DNA of 64,000 bases from Paramixta manurensis. Its GTDB lineage: Bacteria; Pseudomonadota; Gammaproteobacteria; Enterobacterales; Enterobacteriaceae. The notes beneath the pieces are model-generated. The model had not been told where the DNA came from, did no database searches, and was given only the letters and a program-made list of their open reading frames with translations. The stretch's first letter is position 1. Each line of letters opens with the position of its first letter. Below are positions 45,664-54,086 of the stretch, piece after piece. The stretch is from the NCBI RefSeq assembly GCF_013285385.1, contig NZ_CP054212.1, positions 3,782,001 through 3,846,000 on the forward strand, in the 5' to 3' direction. The translations under genes and the position numbers were made by a program.

Positions 45664-45692
45664 ATTATCGCCGTATCGGCCGCTAACGACAA
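45664..45692 (-). promoter_or_regulatory. Candidate sigma70 promoter upstream of the speB-leader terminator
   Basis: On the minus strand TTGTCG (45692-45687), exactly 17 bp, then GATAAT (45669-45664). A transcript starting near 45657 would reach the terminator within about 20 nt and produce an RNA of roughly 65 nt unless it reads through into speB. Confidence 0.45.
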
Positions 45693-45799
45693 TGTCATTT
45701 TGTTGAAATTGCCCGCTGACCAAAACATAAAACCGACATCAGCCTGTCATCTTTTCTCGCCAGCATACGGCATAATCTCTGCTGATGAGGATCAATCCC

Positions 45800-46432
45800 A
45801 TGTCGCTCGCCGCCGTTAACCGCCCCAAATTGCAACACACCTTTATCGACGCCAGCGTGCGTATGCGCGAAACACAGATTGGCAAACAGTGTGAAATTCT
45901 GGCTCATAGTTACCTTGAATATAGCACGCTGGGTGATTTCTCGTACGCGGGCGAACATTGCTGCTTCGCCGACTGCACGATTGGGAAATTTACCGCCATT
46001 GCCAATTACGTGCGTATCGGCGCGCCCAACCATCCGATGGAACGCCCCTCGCAACATCGCTTTACCTACTGCCCGGAGTATTATCAGAACGATGTTGAGC
46101 GCGATCGTGATTTTTTTACCGAACGCCGCGCCGCGCAGGTCACTATCGGCAATGATGTCTGGATTGGTCATGGGGTGATTGTCTTGCCTGGCGTTACCGT
46201 CGGAGATGGTGCAGTACTGGCGGCAGGGGCGGTGGTCAGTAAAGATGTTGCGCCTTACACCATTGTCGGCGGCGTACCGGCAAAACTCATTCGCCCGCGC
46301 TTTCCCGCCGAGATTGCGCGTAGCCTGCAACGTATCGCATGGTGGCACTGGCCGCTGGAAAAACTGATGGCGCATCTTGATCAGTTTCAATCGGGAGATG
46401 TGGCCGGGTTTTGCACCCGTTGGGATAGCTAA
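45800..46432 (+). CDS. Hexapeptide-repeat acyltransferase (CAT/XAT type, DapH/GlmU-related)
   Basis: A 210-residue left-handed beta-helix acyltransferase. Hexapeptide repeats run from about residue 15 to 165 (for example VTIGNDVWIGHGVIVLPGV, VTVGDGAVLAAGAVVSKDV), interrupted by the loop NHPMERPSQHRFTY that carries the catalytic-type His. It ends GVPAKLIRPRF and WWHWP, a pattern I associate with the phosphonate-cluster hexapeptide family, but no phn genes are near. ATG 45800 follows GAGGATC; ATG 45785 is an alternative. The substrate is unknown. It is part of the material separating speB from speA. Confidence 0.8.
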   Translation: MSLAAVNRPKLQHTFIDASVRMRETQIGKQCEILAHSYLEYSTLGDFSYAGEHCCFADCTIGKFTAIANYVRIGAPNHPMERPSQHRFTYCPEYYQNDVERDRDFFTERRAAQVTIGNDVWIGHGVIVLPGVTVGDGAVLAAGAVVSKDVAPYTIVGGVPAKLIRPRFPAEIARSLQRIAWWHWPLEKLMAHLDQFQSGDVAGFCTRWDS

Positions 46433-46556
46433 AAACGCATCAATAATCACGCGTTACAGGTTCTTCTAACCCATTGATAATAATTAATTTACTATTGTTT
46501 TCTTACGCCAGATACGTTAAAGATCCCCAACGGTTATCTTTACTATCAGGGATGAG
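46433..46556. other. AT-rich spacer before hcp
   Basis: 124 bp, AT-rich, likely containing the hcp promoter. The ribosome site AGGGATGAG directly precedes the hcp ATG. Nothing else is recognisable. Confidence 0.4.
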
Positions 46557-47018
46557 ATGAATAGCGTATTTTTGAAAATTGACGGTGTCAGCGGCGAGTC
46601 AAAGGATGCGATGCATCAGGGCTGGATTGATGCAGACACCTGGTCATGGGGTACTCAGCATAATGATACCCAAGCCGGGCCGGGTAAATCCCATTTCAGT
46701 AACCTTGTTGTTCACTGCCGTGTAGACAAAGCGACCGCCGGTCTGTTGCTCTATTCCGCCAATGGAACTAAACGTCGAAAAGTTGAGATTTCCGCCTGTA
46801 AAGCCGGAGATGGGCAGCAAGAGTATTACCGGATAACGCTGGAGAACGTTATGATTACTGATGTGGGTCTGCGCGACAACGGAATGCAGGCCGACGTAAC
46901 CTATGAATTTCAGGGTGACCGGGTAAAATTCCAGTATTGGGAACAAGCCGACGCAGGCGGCAAAGCGGCAGAAACCCGTATGGGATGGGATATTAAAAAT
47001 TCATCTTCCTGTTTCTAA
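46557..47018 (+). CDS. hcp: Hcp-family type VI secretion tube protein (orphan)
   Basis: Hcp forms the hexameric inner tube of the type VI secretion system and can carry effectors in its lumen. The 153 residues match the family length (about 155-170) and start with the signature FLKIDGVSGESKDAMHQGW followed by TWSWGTQ, then VDKATAGLLLYSANGTKR, ending MGWDIKNSSS. No other type VI structural genes (tssB, tssC, vgrG) occur in the window, so it is an orphan copy. A small membrane protein follows 37 bp later on the same strand. Confidence 0.9.
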   Translation: MNSVFLKIDGVSGESKDAMHQGWIDADTWSWGTQHNDTQAGPGKSHFSNLVVHCRVDKATAGLLLYSANGTKRRKVEISACKAGDGQQEYYRITLENVMITDVGLRDNGMQADVTYEFQGDRVKFQYWEQADAGGKAAETRMGWDIKNSSSCF

Positions 47019-47055
47019 CCTGATTGAGCAACCCGACATTACAGGATAAATACAT

Positions 47056-47370
47056 ATGGATGTTGACGAGGATAGATTATTGCTCTCCGGCTTTAGCTAC
47101 GAAGAATTGCAACTGATGAAGTATAATGCAGCGTGCTATGACGAAACCTTAGGCGAAGTTGTTCAGCTTTTGGCAAACCGTTTTCGCGCGCTTATTTTGG
47201 TCTACTCCGGGTGCCTGCTGGTTTTTCTATCTCTTCTGTTATTTTCGGTAAGAGAAACGATTATCGGTGGTGGTATATCTCTGTTTATCGCTGTCGTAAT
47301 CGTCTTTTTTATGCAACCGCCAGTCCTTTCTTATAAGGCCTGGCGGTACTGGCGGGCCAATCGCCGTTAG
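47056..47370 (+). CDS. Small two-helix membrane protein, candidate immunity protein
   Basis: 104 residues, not recognised. An acidic N-terminus (MDVDEDRLLLSGFSYEELQL), an amphipathic stretch to about 42, then two hydrophobic helices (about 43-63 and 67-88) and a basic cytosolic tail (WRYWRANRR). It shares orientation with hcp (37-bp gap) and its stop overlaps by 4 bp the stop of the convergent DUF4225-like gene. Small inner-membrane proteins next to membrane-targeting type VI toxins are often immunity proteins; that role is inference from context only. Confidence 0.7.
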   Translation: MDVDEDRLLLSGFSYEELQLMKYNAACYDETLGEVVQLLANRFRALILVYSGCLLVFLSLLLFSVRETIIGGGISLFIAVVIVFFMQPPVLSYKAWRYWRANRR

Positions 47371-48170
47371 TTAACCTTATCGGTATCCAACAGGTCAAAA
47401 ATGACTTTCGCTTTTATACCGTAGCCAACAATTTTCAACGTTAACGCAGATCGGTTTATTGTCTCAACCTTGCGGTAATAGTCGTGGCGCAGAGAGTGAA
47501 ACAAGCGCCACGAGGTTGCTTTTCTCGTCAGCCCGACCAGGCCGTAAACGCTGGCGCTTAGCGTAACGGCTTTATAAGCGGCAAGTCCGGTTTCAGGTGT
47601 AAACCCCATATACTGGACAGCTTTACTGACTCCATCGGCAAAAAAGCCTTCAGTTTGGTGATATTCATCATATAGCCGGGGAATAAACTCTTTCGACATT
47701 CCATTAATTCCATCGATCACCAGAATCGCGCCCGCTAAAGCGCCGATGGGCGGCATGGTCGCAATCATCAACGCTCCGCCTATCACGGCCAGACCAGAAA
47801 CAACAACATGCACGGCTGAAATAACGTAACCCACAATTTGGTTATTTTCCCGCACAAACTCGACCTTTGCATAAAGCTGCGCCGCGCGCATTCTCAGCAG
47901 CCGATCCTGTTCCCGCAGATTTTCATTTTCCGCGCGCAGCACCTTAATACATTGCAGACGATCTTCGTCGGTTATCGCCTTTCGCGCCTGCGCGAATTGC
48001 TCGCCAACCAGCCGCTTAATTTCGCCCATAAAATGGATTCGGGTTAATCCATCATTTAAATGCCCGGCGGAAACCTTATTGGCGGTATTGATTAAGCTGC
48101 GCGCTTCGAGATTAATCATGGTCTCGGCCCATGCACTATTCCGGTTACCTGACAGGAATGCTCTATCCAT
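47367..48170 (-). CDS. DUF4225-like protein, putative membrane-active type VI effector
   Basis: 267 residues. The N-terminal 120 residues are helical and charged (with ENENLREQDRLLRMRAAQL, coiled-coil-like). Hydrophobic glycine/alanine-rich helices follow at about 123-145 and 147-165 (GLAVIGGALMIATMPPIGAL), a soluble middle (EFIPRLYDEYHQTEGFF), a further hydrophobic stretch at about 205-222, and a C-terminal KIVGYGIKAKVIFDLL. From memory this matches the DUF4225 family, common beside Hcp genes. No signal peptide. GGAGG lies before the ATG. A pore-forming or membrane-disrupting role is inferred, not shown. Confidence 0.7.
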   Translation of the reverse strand: MDRAFLSGNRNSAWAETMINLEARSLINTANKVSAGHLNDGLTRIHFMGEIKRLVGEQFAQARKAITDEDRLQCIKVLRAENENLREQDRLLRMRAAQLYAKVEFVRENNQIVGYVISAVHVVVSGLAVIGGALMIATMPPIGALAGAILVIDGINGMSKEFIPRLYDEYHQTEGFFADGVSKAVQYMGFTPETGLAAYKAVTLSASVYGLVGLTRKATSWRLFHSLRHDYYRKVETINRSALTLKIVGYGIKAKVIFDLLDTDKVN

Positions 48171-48366
48171 CTATTTTTCCTCCATGAAAATGACTGTCTA
48201 ATTTTCACTCAACGCGGATACAAACACAATACGGCCAGGAGGCAAATCATCGCGCGGCGCATTAATCAGCGTCGAGACGTAATGGCAAAGCATGGAAGGA
48301 GAGAGGAATAGATGAAATGGCAGGAGTAAGTCGGGCACGTTTGCCGCGCCCGACCTTTATTACCGC

Positions 48367-50343
48367 TTACTCGTCTTCGAGATAGGTATAGCCGTACAGG
48401 CCGGACTCGAACTCTTCGAGGAACTGCGCGCGTAGCTCCTCATCCAGATCGGTCTGTTTCACCTGATTGTGGAAATGCGTCAGCAACTCTTTCGGATCAA
48501 GCTGCACATATTGCAGCATATCCGCCACGGTATCCCCTTCGTCGGACAACTGCACTTCAACACTGCCATCGGCAAAAGCAAACACATCAACCGCCTCGGT
48601 ATCACCGAACAGGTTATGCATATTACCGAGGATCTCCTGATAGGCGCCTACCATAAAGAAGCCTAACATCGGTGGGTTTTCCACATCGTATTGCGGCATC
48701 GGCATGGTGGTAGCAATACCGTCGCCATCAACATAGTGGTCAATCGTCCCATCCGAATCACAGGTAATATCCAATAGCACCGCACGACGTTCCGGTGATT
48801 TATTCAACCCTTCCAGCGGCAGAACCGGGAACAACTGATCGATCCCCCACGCATCCGGCATTGACTGGAACAGTGAGAAGTTGACGTAAATTTTATCCGC
48901 CATCCGCTCCTGCAACTCATCAATAATTGGGCGATGCGCGCGGTTGCTTGGATCAAGATGCTGCTGAATATAGTGGCAAATACTCAGATAGAGCTGCTCA
49001 GCCCAGGCGCGCTGCGTAAGATCGTAAGTACCCTGTGAGTAACCGGTATGAATATCGAACAGATCCATTTGGCTGTCATGCAACCATTCACGCAACGAAC
49101 GGCGGTTATTCGGTTCATGCATCTCTTGCCAAGTATCCCACATGCTGACAATTGGGCGCGGCGCATCGTTATCCGGCGCAACCGGGGTGCTGAACTCATT
49201 ACGCTCGACGCCGATGATGTTAGAAACCAGCACCGTATGGTGCGCAGTCACCGCCCGGCCAGATTCGGTAATCACCGTTGGATGCGGCAACCCATGCTCT
49301 TCGCACGCATCGCCAATTGCCCAAATCACGTTGTTAGCGTACTCATTCAAGCCATAGTTCACCGAACAATCCGACTGCGAACGGGTTCCTTCATAATCCA
49401 CACCCAAGCCGCCGCCAACATCGAAACACTGGATATTAACGCCCAGTTTCGCCAACTCAACGTAAAAGCGTGCTGATTCGCGTACCCCGGTGGCGATATC
49501 GCGAATATTCGCCATCTGCGACCCAAGATGGAAATGCAGCAGTTGCAGGCTATCCAAACGCCCTGCGCTGCGCATAATTTCTACCAGCTTTAATACTTGC
49601 GTGGCCGACAGGCCGAATTTCGATTTTTCGCCGCCGCTTGACTGCCATTTACCGGAGCCCTGTGAAGCCAGACGCGCACGGATACCTAAACGCGGCACCA
49701 CATTCAGACGCTCAGCCTCTTCCAGCACCAGCTTCACTTCGGTCATCTTCTCGATCACCAGGTACACTTTGTGCCCCAGTTTTTCGCCGATCAACGCCAG
49801 ACGAATATATTCCCGATCTTTATACCCGTTACACACGATCACCGAACGCGTCATGCCAGCGTGCGCTAATACCGCCATTAACTCAGCTTTCGAACCGGCC
49901 TCAAGGCCCAGCGGCTCGCCAGAATTAATCAGCGACTCAATCACGCGTTTATGCTGGTTGACCTTAATGGGATACACCAGGAAGTAATCACCCTTGTAAC
50001 CATAAGATTCGCGGGCACGCTTAAAGGCGGCGTTAATTGAACGCAGACGATGCTGTAAAATTTGCGGAAAACAGAATAGAGCCGGTAAACGCTGACCGTC
50101 AGCCTCGCGCTCTTTTACCAACTTGGCTAGATCCACACGCGCTTCCGGCACATCCGGATCGGGGCAGACGCTAATATGACCCAGTTCATTGACGTCATAG
50201 TAGTTATTGCCCCACCAGGCAATATTGTAGGTGCGCAGCATCTTGCTGGCATCTTGATCGCTCATCGCTACCTCCTGCATGGAGCGTAACCCACCCTGTT
50301 CGCCTGCTGACGAACCCTTAATTGTCTTCATGTCGTCAGACAT
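48367..50343 (-). CDS. speA: Biosynthetic arginine decarboxylase
   Basis: PLP enzyme converting arginine to agmatine, followed by SpeB to putrescine. 658 residues, same as E. coli. The PLP lysine is in YPIKVNQHKRVI (about residue 127), with HFHLGSQMANIRD, DVGGGLGVDYEG and the C-terminal active-site LLDITCDSDGTID (Cys). ATG 50343 (MSDDMKTIKG) matches E. coli; the frame extends four codons upstream to 50355 without homology. The N-terminus overlaps yqgB by 8 bp. Confidence 0.98.
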   Translation of the reverse strand: MSDDMKTIKGSSAGEQGGLRSMQEVAMSDQDASKMLRTYNIAWWGNNYYDVNELGHISVCPDPDVPEARVDLAKLVKEREADGQRLPALFCFPQILQHRLRSINAAFKRARESYGYKGDYFLVYPIKVNQHKRVIESLINSGEPLGLEAGSKAELMAVLAHAGMTRSVIVCNGYKDREYIRLALIGEKLGHKVYLVIEKMTEVKLVLEEAERLNVVPRLGIRARLASQGSGKWQSSGGEKSKFGLSATQVLKLVEIMRSAGRLDSLQLLHFHLGSQMANIRDIATGVRESARFYVELAKLGVNIQCFDVGGGLGVDYEGTRSQSDCSVNYGLNEYANNVIWAIGDACEEHGLPHPTVITESGRAVTAHHTVLVSNIIGVERNEFSTPVAPDNDAPRPIVSMWDTWQEMHEPNNRRSLREWLHDSQMDLFDIHTGYSQGTYDLTQRAWAEQLYLSICHYIQQHLDPSNRAHRPIIDELQERMADKIYVNFSLFQSMPDAWGIDQLFPVLPLEGLNKSPERRAVLLDITCDSDGTIDHYVDGDGIATTMPMPQYDVENPPMLGFFMVGAYQEILGNMHNLFGDTEAVDVFAFADGSVEVQLSDEGDTVADMLQYVQLDPKELLTHFHNQVKQTDLDEELRAQFLEEFESGLYGYTYLEDE

Positions 50344-50494
50344 CGCGAACCTCAACTGTCAGTAATGATGCGAAATAGTTAACTACTATCGCAGGACGTT
50401 CCTGCGAGAACAACCCATTAGTCGCCGCCGAGGCCAGCATAAAATGCCGTTGGTTCCTCAAAACAGGCTGCGGTAAAGATGCAGTGTAAAACAC
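50336..50494 (-). CDS. yqgB: YqgB-like small protein overlapping the speA start
   Basis: A 52-codon frame begins with GTG at 50494, preceded 9 nt upstream by CGGAG, and ends at TGA 50338-50336 inside the speA start (ATGTCTGA). Its product contains PVLRNQRH and NGLFSQERPAIVVNYF, which align with E. coli YqgB (PVAQLERQH and YGLLSQFQAAIVVNCF). E. coli yqgB occupies the same place before speA. YqgB has been tied to acid-stress responses in Salmonella; its mechanism is unclear. The gene is also placed to act as a translated leader for speA. Confidence 0.75.
   Translation of the reverse strand: MFYTASLPQPVLRNQRHFMLASAATNGLFSQERPAIVVNYFASLLTVEVRDV
50390..50406 (-). other. Hairpin inside yqgB, 47 bp before speA
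   Basis: CGCAGGA and TCCTGCG form a 7-bp perfect stem with a 3-nt loop in the speA leader, within the codons for SQERPA of yqgB. It could couple yqgB translation to speA expression. Confidence 0.4.
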
Positions 50495-51084
50495 GTCGCC
50501 GAACTCCGTGTTACGGGTCAGAAAAAGCGAAAGCCATCCCTCAGAAAACTGAGCGATCCCCTTTAAAATGTAGCAAAGGTTAACCTGCGCTCGTGTCGTG
50601 ATGATTACCGAAACGAATAAAACTTCGGCGAGAAAGGTTATGAGAAGAACAGACGGAAAGGAGCTGAAGCACGCCAGAGCAGCGCAGCGAACCGTGAGAA
50701 GAAGCGAAAGCCTGGTTCATTACTCGTATCACCTCCACACATGCTGATGGCACGCGGAAATACAGGTCGAGGGTGAAAATCAGATACCAGCGTATCTGAC
50801 GGGCCTGGCGCAAACGGGCGGCGCCATCCTTTTTTGTGCTGCAAACAGCAGCGGCGTTTTATACAGCCGTCGGGTAAAAAATGCAAAAAATAATTATGCT
50901 AAATGCGGCAATCATCAGGAAAAACTTCCACCTGCCGGTGTTGCTGAAAATGCGAAACGCCAAAAAGGGCTGGCAATTCGCTTATTGAGTAACCTAGAAT
51001 AGCCATCCAGATGTTAATCCGTCTAAACTGGTTAATTTCTCTACGCAGTCGTTTTCAAACCGTTTTAGTAAGGTAAAGAATAAA
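50495..51084. other. speA/metK divergent regulatory region
   Basis: About 590 bp. It must contain the promoters for yqgB-speA (minus) and metK (plus). Candidate MetJ half-sites lie close to metK. Minus-strand frames at 50580-50813 and 50638-50886 show no family features and are not called. E. coli has small ORFs of doubtful status (yqgC, yqgD) here; I cannot match them. Confidence 0.5.
51009..51032. promoter_or_regulatory. Candidate MetJ met-boxes upstream of metK
   Basis: Tandem 8-mers AGATGTTA, ATCCGTCT and AAACTGGT match the met-box AGACGTCT at 5, 6 and 4 positions. E. coli metK is repressed by MetJ with S-adenosylmethionine. The match is weak, so the call rests mainly on position. Confidence 0.4.
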
Positions 51085-52236
51085 ATGGCTAAACACCTTT
51101 TTACGTCCGAGTCCGTATCAGAGGGACATCCTGATAAAATCGCCGATCAGATTTCCGATGCCGTTCTTGATGCAATCCTAACGCAGGATCCGAAAGCACG
51201 TGTCGCGTGTGAGACCTACGTTAAAACCGGCATGGTGTTGGTGGGCGGTGAAATCACCACCAGCGCATGGGTTGATATCGAAGAGATTACCCGCAACACC
51301 GTACGCGATATCGGTTATGTTCATTCCGATATGGGCTTTGACGCCAATTCTTGTGCTGTACTGAGCGCGATAGGCAAACAGTCGCCGGATATTAACCAGG
51401 GCGTCGATCGTACCGACCCACTGGAACAAGGTGCTGGTGACCAGGGCTTGATGTTCGGTTATGCCACCAATGAAACCGATGTGTTGATGCCCGCGCCGGT
51501 GACCTATGCACACCGTCTGGTGCAGCGTCAGTCTGAAGTGCGTAAAGATGGCAGCCTGCCGTGGTTGCGCCCAGACGCAAAAAGCCAAGTCACCTTCCAG
51601 TATGATGGCGACAAAATCGTCGGTATTGATGCCGTGGTGCTTTCCACCCAACATTCCGAAGATATTTCGCAGAAAGATCTGCAAGAAGCGGTGATGGAAA
51701 CCATCATCAAACCGGTTTTGCCAACCGAGTGGCTGACGGCCAGCACCAAATATTTCATCAACCCAACCGGCCGTTTTGTCATCGGCGGGCCAATGGGGGA
51801 TTGCGGTCTAACCGGGCGTAAAATCATCGTCGATACCTACGGCGGTATGGCACGTCACGGCGGCGGCGCATTCTCGGGTAAGGATCCGTCGAAGGTTGAC
51901 CGTTCCGCAGCCTATGCCGCGCGTTACGTCGCGAAAAATATCGTTGCCGCCGGTCTGGCCGATCGTTGCGAAATCCAGGTTTCTTACGCGATTGGCGTCG
52001 CAGAACCGACTTCGATCATGGTGGAAACTTTCGGCACCGAAAAAATCGCCACGGAACAATTGACGCTGCTGGTGCGTGAATTTTTCGACTTGCGCCCATA
52101 CGGCCTGATCCAGATGCTGGATCTGCTACAGCCGATCTATCGCGAAACGGCGGCCTACGGTCACTTTGGCCGTGAACACTTCCCGTGGGAAAAAACCGAC
52201 AAAGCTGAGCAATTACGCGACGCAGCCGGGCTCTAA
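51085..52236 (+). CDS. metK: S-adenosylmethionine synthetase
   Basis: Makes S-adenosylmethionine from methionine and ATP. 383 residues (E. coli 384). Motifs: SVSEGHPDKIADQISDAVLD at the N-terminus, GAGDQGLMFGYA (adenine-binding), and the glycine-rich phosphate loop GGGAFSGKDPSKVDRSAAY. SAM supplies decarboxylated SAM for spermidine, so metK beside speA/speB is functionally coherent. Confidence 0.98.
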   Translation: MAKHLFTSESVSEGHPDKIADQISDAVLDAILTQDPKARVACETYVKTGMVLVGGEITTSAWVDIEEITRNTVRDIGYVHSDMGFDANSCAVLSAIGKQSPDINQGVDRTDPLEQGAGDQGLMFGYATNETDVLMPAPVTYAHRLVQRQSEVRKDGSLPWLRPDAKSQVTFQYDGDKIVGIDAVVLSTQHSEDISQKDLQEAVMETIIKPVLPTEWLTASTKYFINPTGRFVIGGPMGDCGLTGRKIIVDTYGGMARHGGGAFSGKDPSKVDRSAAYAARYVAKNIVAAGLADRCEIQVSYAIGVAEPTSIMVETFGTEKIATEQLTLLVREFFDLRPYGLIQMLDLLQPIYRETAAYGHFGREHFPWEKTDKAEQLRDAAGL

Positions 52237-52279
52237 TCTCACCTACGCCGCGATTACGTTAGCGCGCGTTCAAAACCTC

Positions 52280-52306
52280 AGGGCGAATCTACTTCGCCCT
52301 TTTTTT
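52280..52306 (+). terminator. Rho-independent terminator of metK
   Basis: AGGGCGAA/TTCGCCCT stem with a 5-nt loop followed by TTTTTTT, 43 bp after the metK stop. Confidence 0.9.
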
Positions 52307-52584
52307 ATGATTCTTATCCCCCTTCTTACTGCCAATTTTTTTTCTCCGTCTACACTTCATAAGCATTGCAGTGCATTTCAGTGATAACGATTACAATTTG
52401 AAACGCTTTATTTATCCGTTAGTTATATTTTTCACCCCTGAAACATCACGAAAAAAATGCGTTATTTTCAGCCTCGTCTGATAGCCATTAATTAGAGGCA
52501 TGTCAGAAACTTAGCAACTGCAATAGCCAACTGGTTATTTGGCTTTGACCGAGTGATAAATGCTGACTTTGCCAGCAGACACAA

Positions 52585-52600
52585 GTGTAAGCGATTACAC
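52585..52600. promoter_or_regulatory. GalR/GalS operator of galP
   Basis: GTGTAAGCGATTACAC is a perfect 16-bp palindrome matching the gal operator consensus GTGKAANCGNTTNCAC, about 84 bp upstream of the galP ATG. E. coli galP is repressed by GalR and GalS until galactose is present. Confidence 0.85.
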
Positions 52601-52603
52601 TCC

Positions 52604-52619
52604 TGTGATCTGTCTCACT
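52604..52619. promoter_or_regulatory. CRP site of galP
   Basis: TGTGA-TCTGTC-TCACT, one base from the CRP consensus core, begins 4 bp after the gal operator. This predicts cAMP-CRP activation (catabolite control) together with GalR/S repression. Confidence 0.75.
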
Positions 52620-52683
52620 TTTTACCTGGCACAGGTCTTCTAACATTTCATAACAACAACGATGGATACTATGCGGAGGCAAA

Positions 52684-54081
52684 ATGCCTGGTAATACACA
52701 CAACAGCAGAACGTCAAACAAGATGATGACGTTTTTTGTCTGCTTCCTGGCCGCTCTGGCTGGCCTGCTGTTCGGTTTAGATATTGGCGTCATCGCCGGG
52801 GCGCTACCGTTTATTGCTAAAGACTTTAACGTCACCAGCCATCAACAAGAGTGGATCGTTAGCTCAATGATGTTTGGCGCGGCAATCGGCGCAATCGGCA
52901 GTGGCTGGATGTCTTCTCGTTTGGGGCGTAAAAAGAGCTTGATGGCGGGCGCGATTCTGTTCGTTATTGGTTCACTGCTCTCAGCTACCGCCTCAAACCC
53001 GGAAATGCTGATCGTGGCGCGCGTTATTCTCGGCCTGGCCGTTGGTGTTGCCTCCTACACCGCGCCGCTGTACCTCTCTGAGATCGCGCCGGAAAAAATT
53101 CGCGGCAGTATGATCTCGCTGTATCAGTTAATGATCACCATCGGGATTCTGGCCGCCTACCTTTCCGATACCGCTTTCAGCTTTACCGGCAACTGGCGCT
53201 GGATGCTGGGCGTCATTACTATCCCGGCGATTTTACTGCTGATTGGCGTTTTCTTCCTGCCTAATAGCCCACGCTGGCTGGCGGCGAAAGGTAACTTCCG
53301 CGATGCGCAACGCGTCCTTGATCGCCTGCGCGATACCAGCGAACAAGCCAAACGAGAACTGGATGAGATTCGCGAAAGTCTGAAAATTAAGCAAAGCGGC
53401 TGGGGGCTATTCCAAAGCAATAGCAATTTCCGCCGTGCGGTGTTCCTTGGCGTGTTGTTACAGGTTATGCAACAGTTCACCGGCATGAATGTCATCATGT
53501 ACTATGCGCCGAAAATTTTTGAAATCGCCGGTTTTACCAATACCACCGAACAGATGTGGGGAACCGTCATCGTTGGGCTGGTGAACGTGTTGGCAACCTT
53601 TATCGCGATCGGCTTGGTTGACCGTTGGGGTCGTAAACCAACACTGACGCTGGGCTTCCTGGTAATGGCAGCCGGTATGGGGATCCTCGGTACCATGTTG
53701 CATATGGGCATTCAGTCGCCGGGCGCGCAATATTTTGCGATTGCCATGCTGCTGATGTTTATTGTCGGCTTCGCAATGAGCGCCGGCCCGCTGATCTGGG
53801 TGCTGTGTTCTGAAATCCAGCCGCTTAAAGGGCGTGATTTCGGTATCACGGTCTCCACCGCAACCAACTGGATTGCGAACATGATTGTCGGCGCTACCTT
53901 CCTGACGATGCTGAGTTCGCTGGGTAACGCCAATACCTTCTGGGTATACGCGGGTCTGAATATCTTCTTTATTCTGCTGACGCTGTGGCTGATTCCTGAA
54001 ACCAAAGGTATTTCGCTGGAGCATATCGAGCGTAACCTGATGTCCGGTAAAGCTTTGCGTAATATCGGCGCACGCGATTAA
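52684..54081 (+). CDS. galP: Galactose:proton symporter GalP
   Basis: Twelve-helix MFS sugar porter that imports galactose and glucose with protons. 465 residues (E. coli 464). Sugar-porter signatures: GLDIGVIAGALPFI at the start, RLGRKKSL and RWGRKPT in the 2-3 and 8-9 loops, PNSPRWLA before the central loop, QQFTGMNVIMYYAP (substrate binding) in helix 7, and PETKGISLEHIE after helix 12. Confidence 0.95.
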   Translation: MPGNTHNSRTSNKMMTFFVCFLAALAGLLFGLDIGVIAGALPFIAKDFNVTSHQQEWIVSSMMFGAAIGAIGSGWMSSRLGRKKSLMAGAILFVIGSLLSATASNPEMLIVARVILGLAVGVASYTAPLYLSEIAPEKIRGSMISLYQLMITIGILAAYLSDTAFSFTGNWRWMLGVITIPAILLLIGVFFLPNSPRWLAAKGNFRDAQRVLDRLRDTSEQAKRELDEIRESLKIKQSGWGLFQSNSNFRRAVFLGVLLQVMQQFTGMNVIMYYAPKIFEIAGFTNTTEQMWGTVIVGLVNVLATFIAIGLVDRWGRKPTLTLGFLVMAAGMGILGTMLHMGIQSPGAQYFAIAMLLMFIVGFAMSAGPLIWVLCSEIQPLKGRDFGITVSTATNWIANMIVGATFLTMLSSLGNANTFWVYAGLNIFFILLTLWLIPETKGISLEHIERNLMSGKALRNIGARD

Positions 54082-54086
54082 TCCCT

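Larger units (their letters stand above)
52237..52683 (+). other. metK-galP intergenic region
   Basis: 447 bp containing the metK terminator, an AT-rich stretch (52310-52480) with no identified feature, and the galP control region with a gal operator and CRP site at 52585-52619. The galP ribosome site GCGGAGG is at 52674-52680. Confidence 0.6.

Noticed and set aside
45695..46450. 251-codon minus-strand open frame antisense to the acyltransferase
   Set aside because: It is a shadow of the hexapeptide-repeat gene; the translation has no domain, the other strand has a clear family protein with a good ribosome site.
50580..50886. Minus-strand open frames between speA and metK
   Set aside because: Poor ribosome sites, no recognisable domain, and no match to the known small ORFs of E. 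coli that I can establish.
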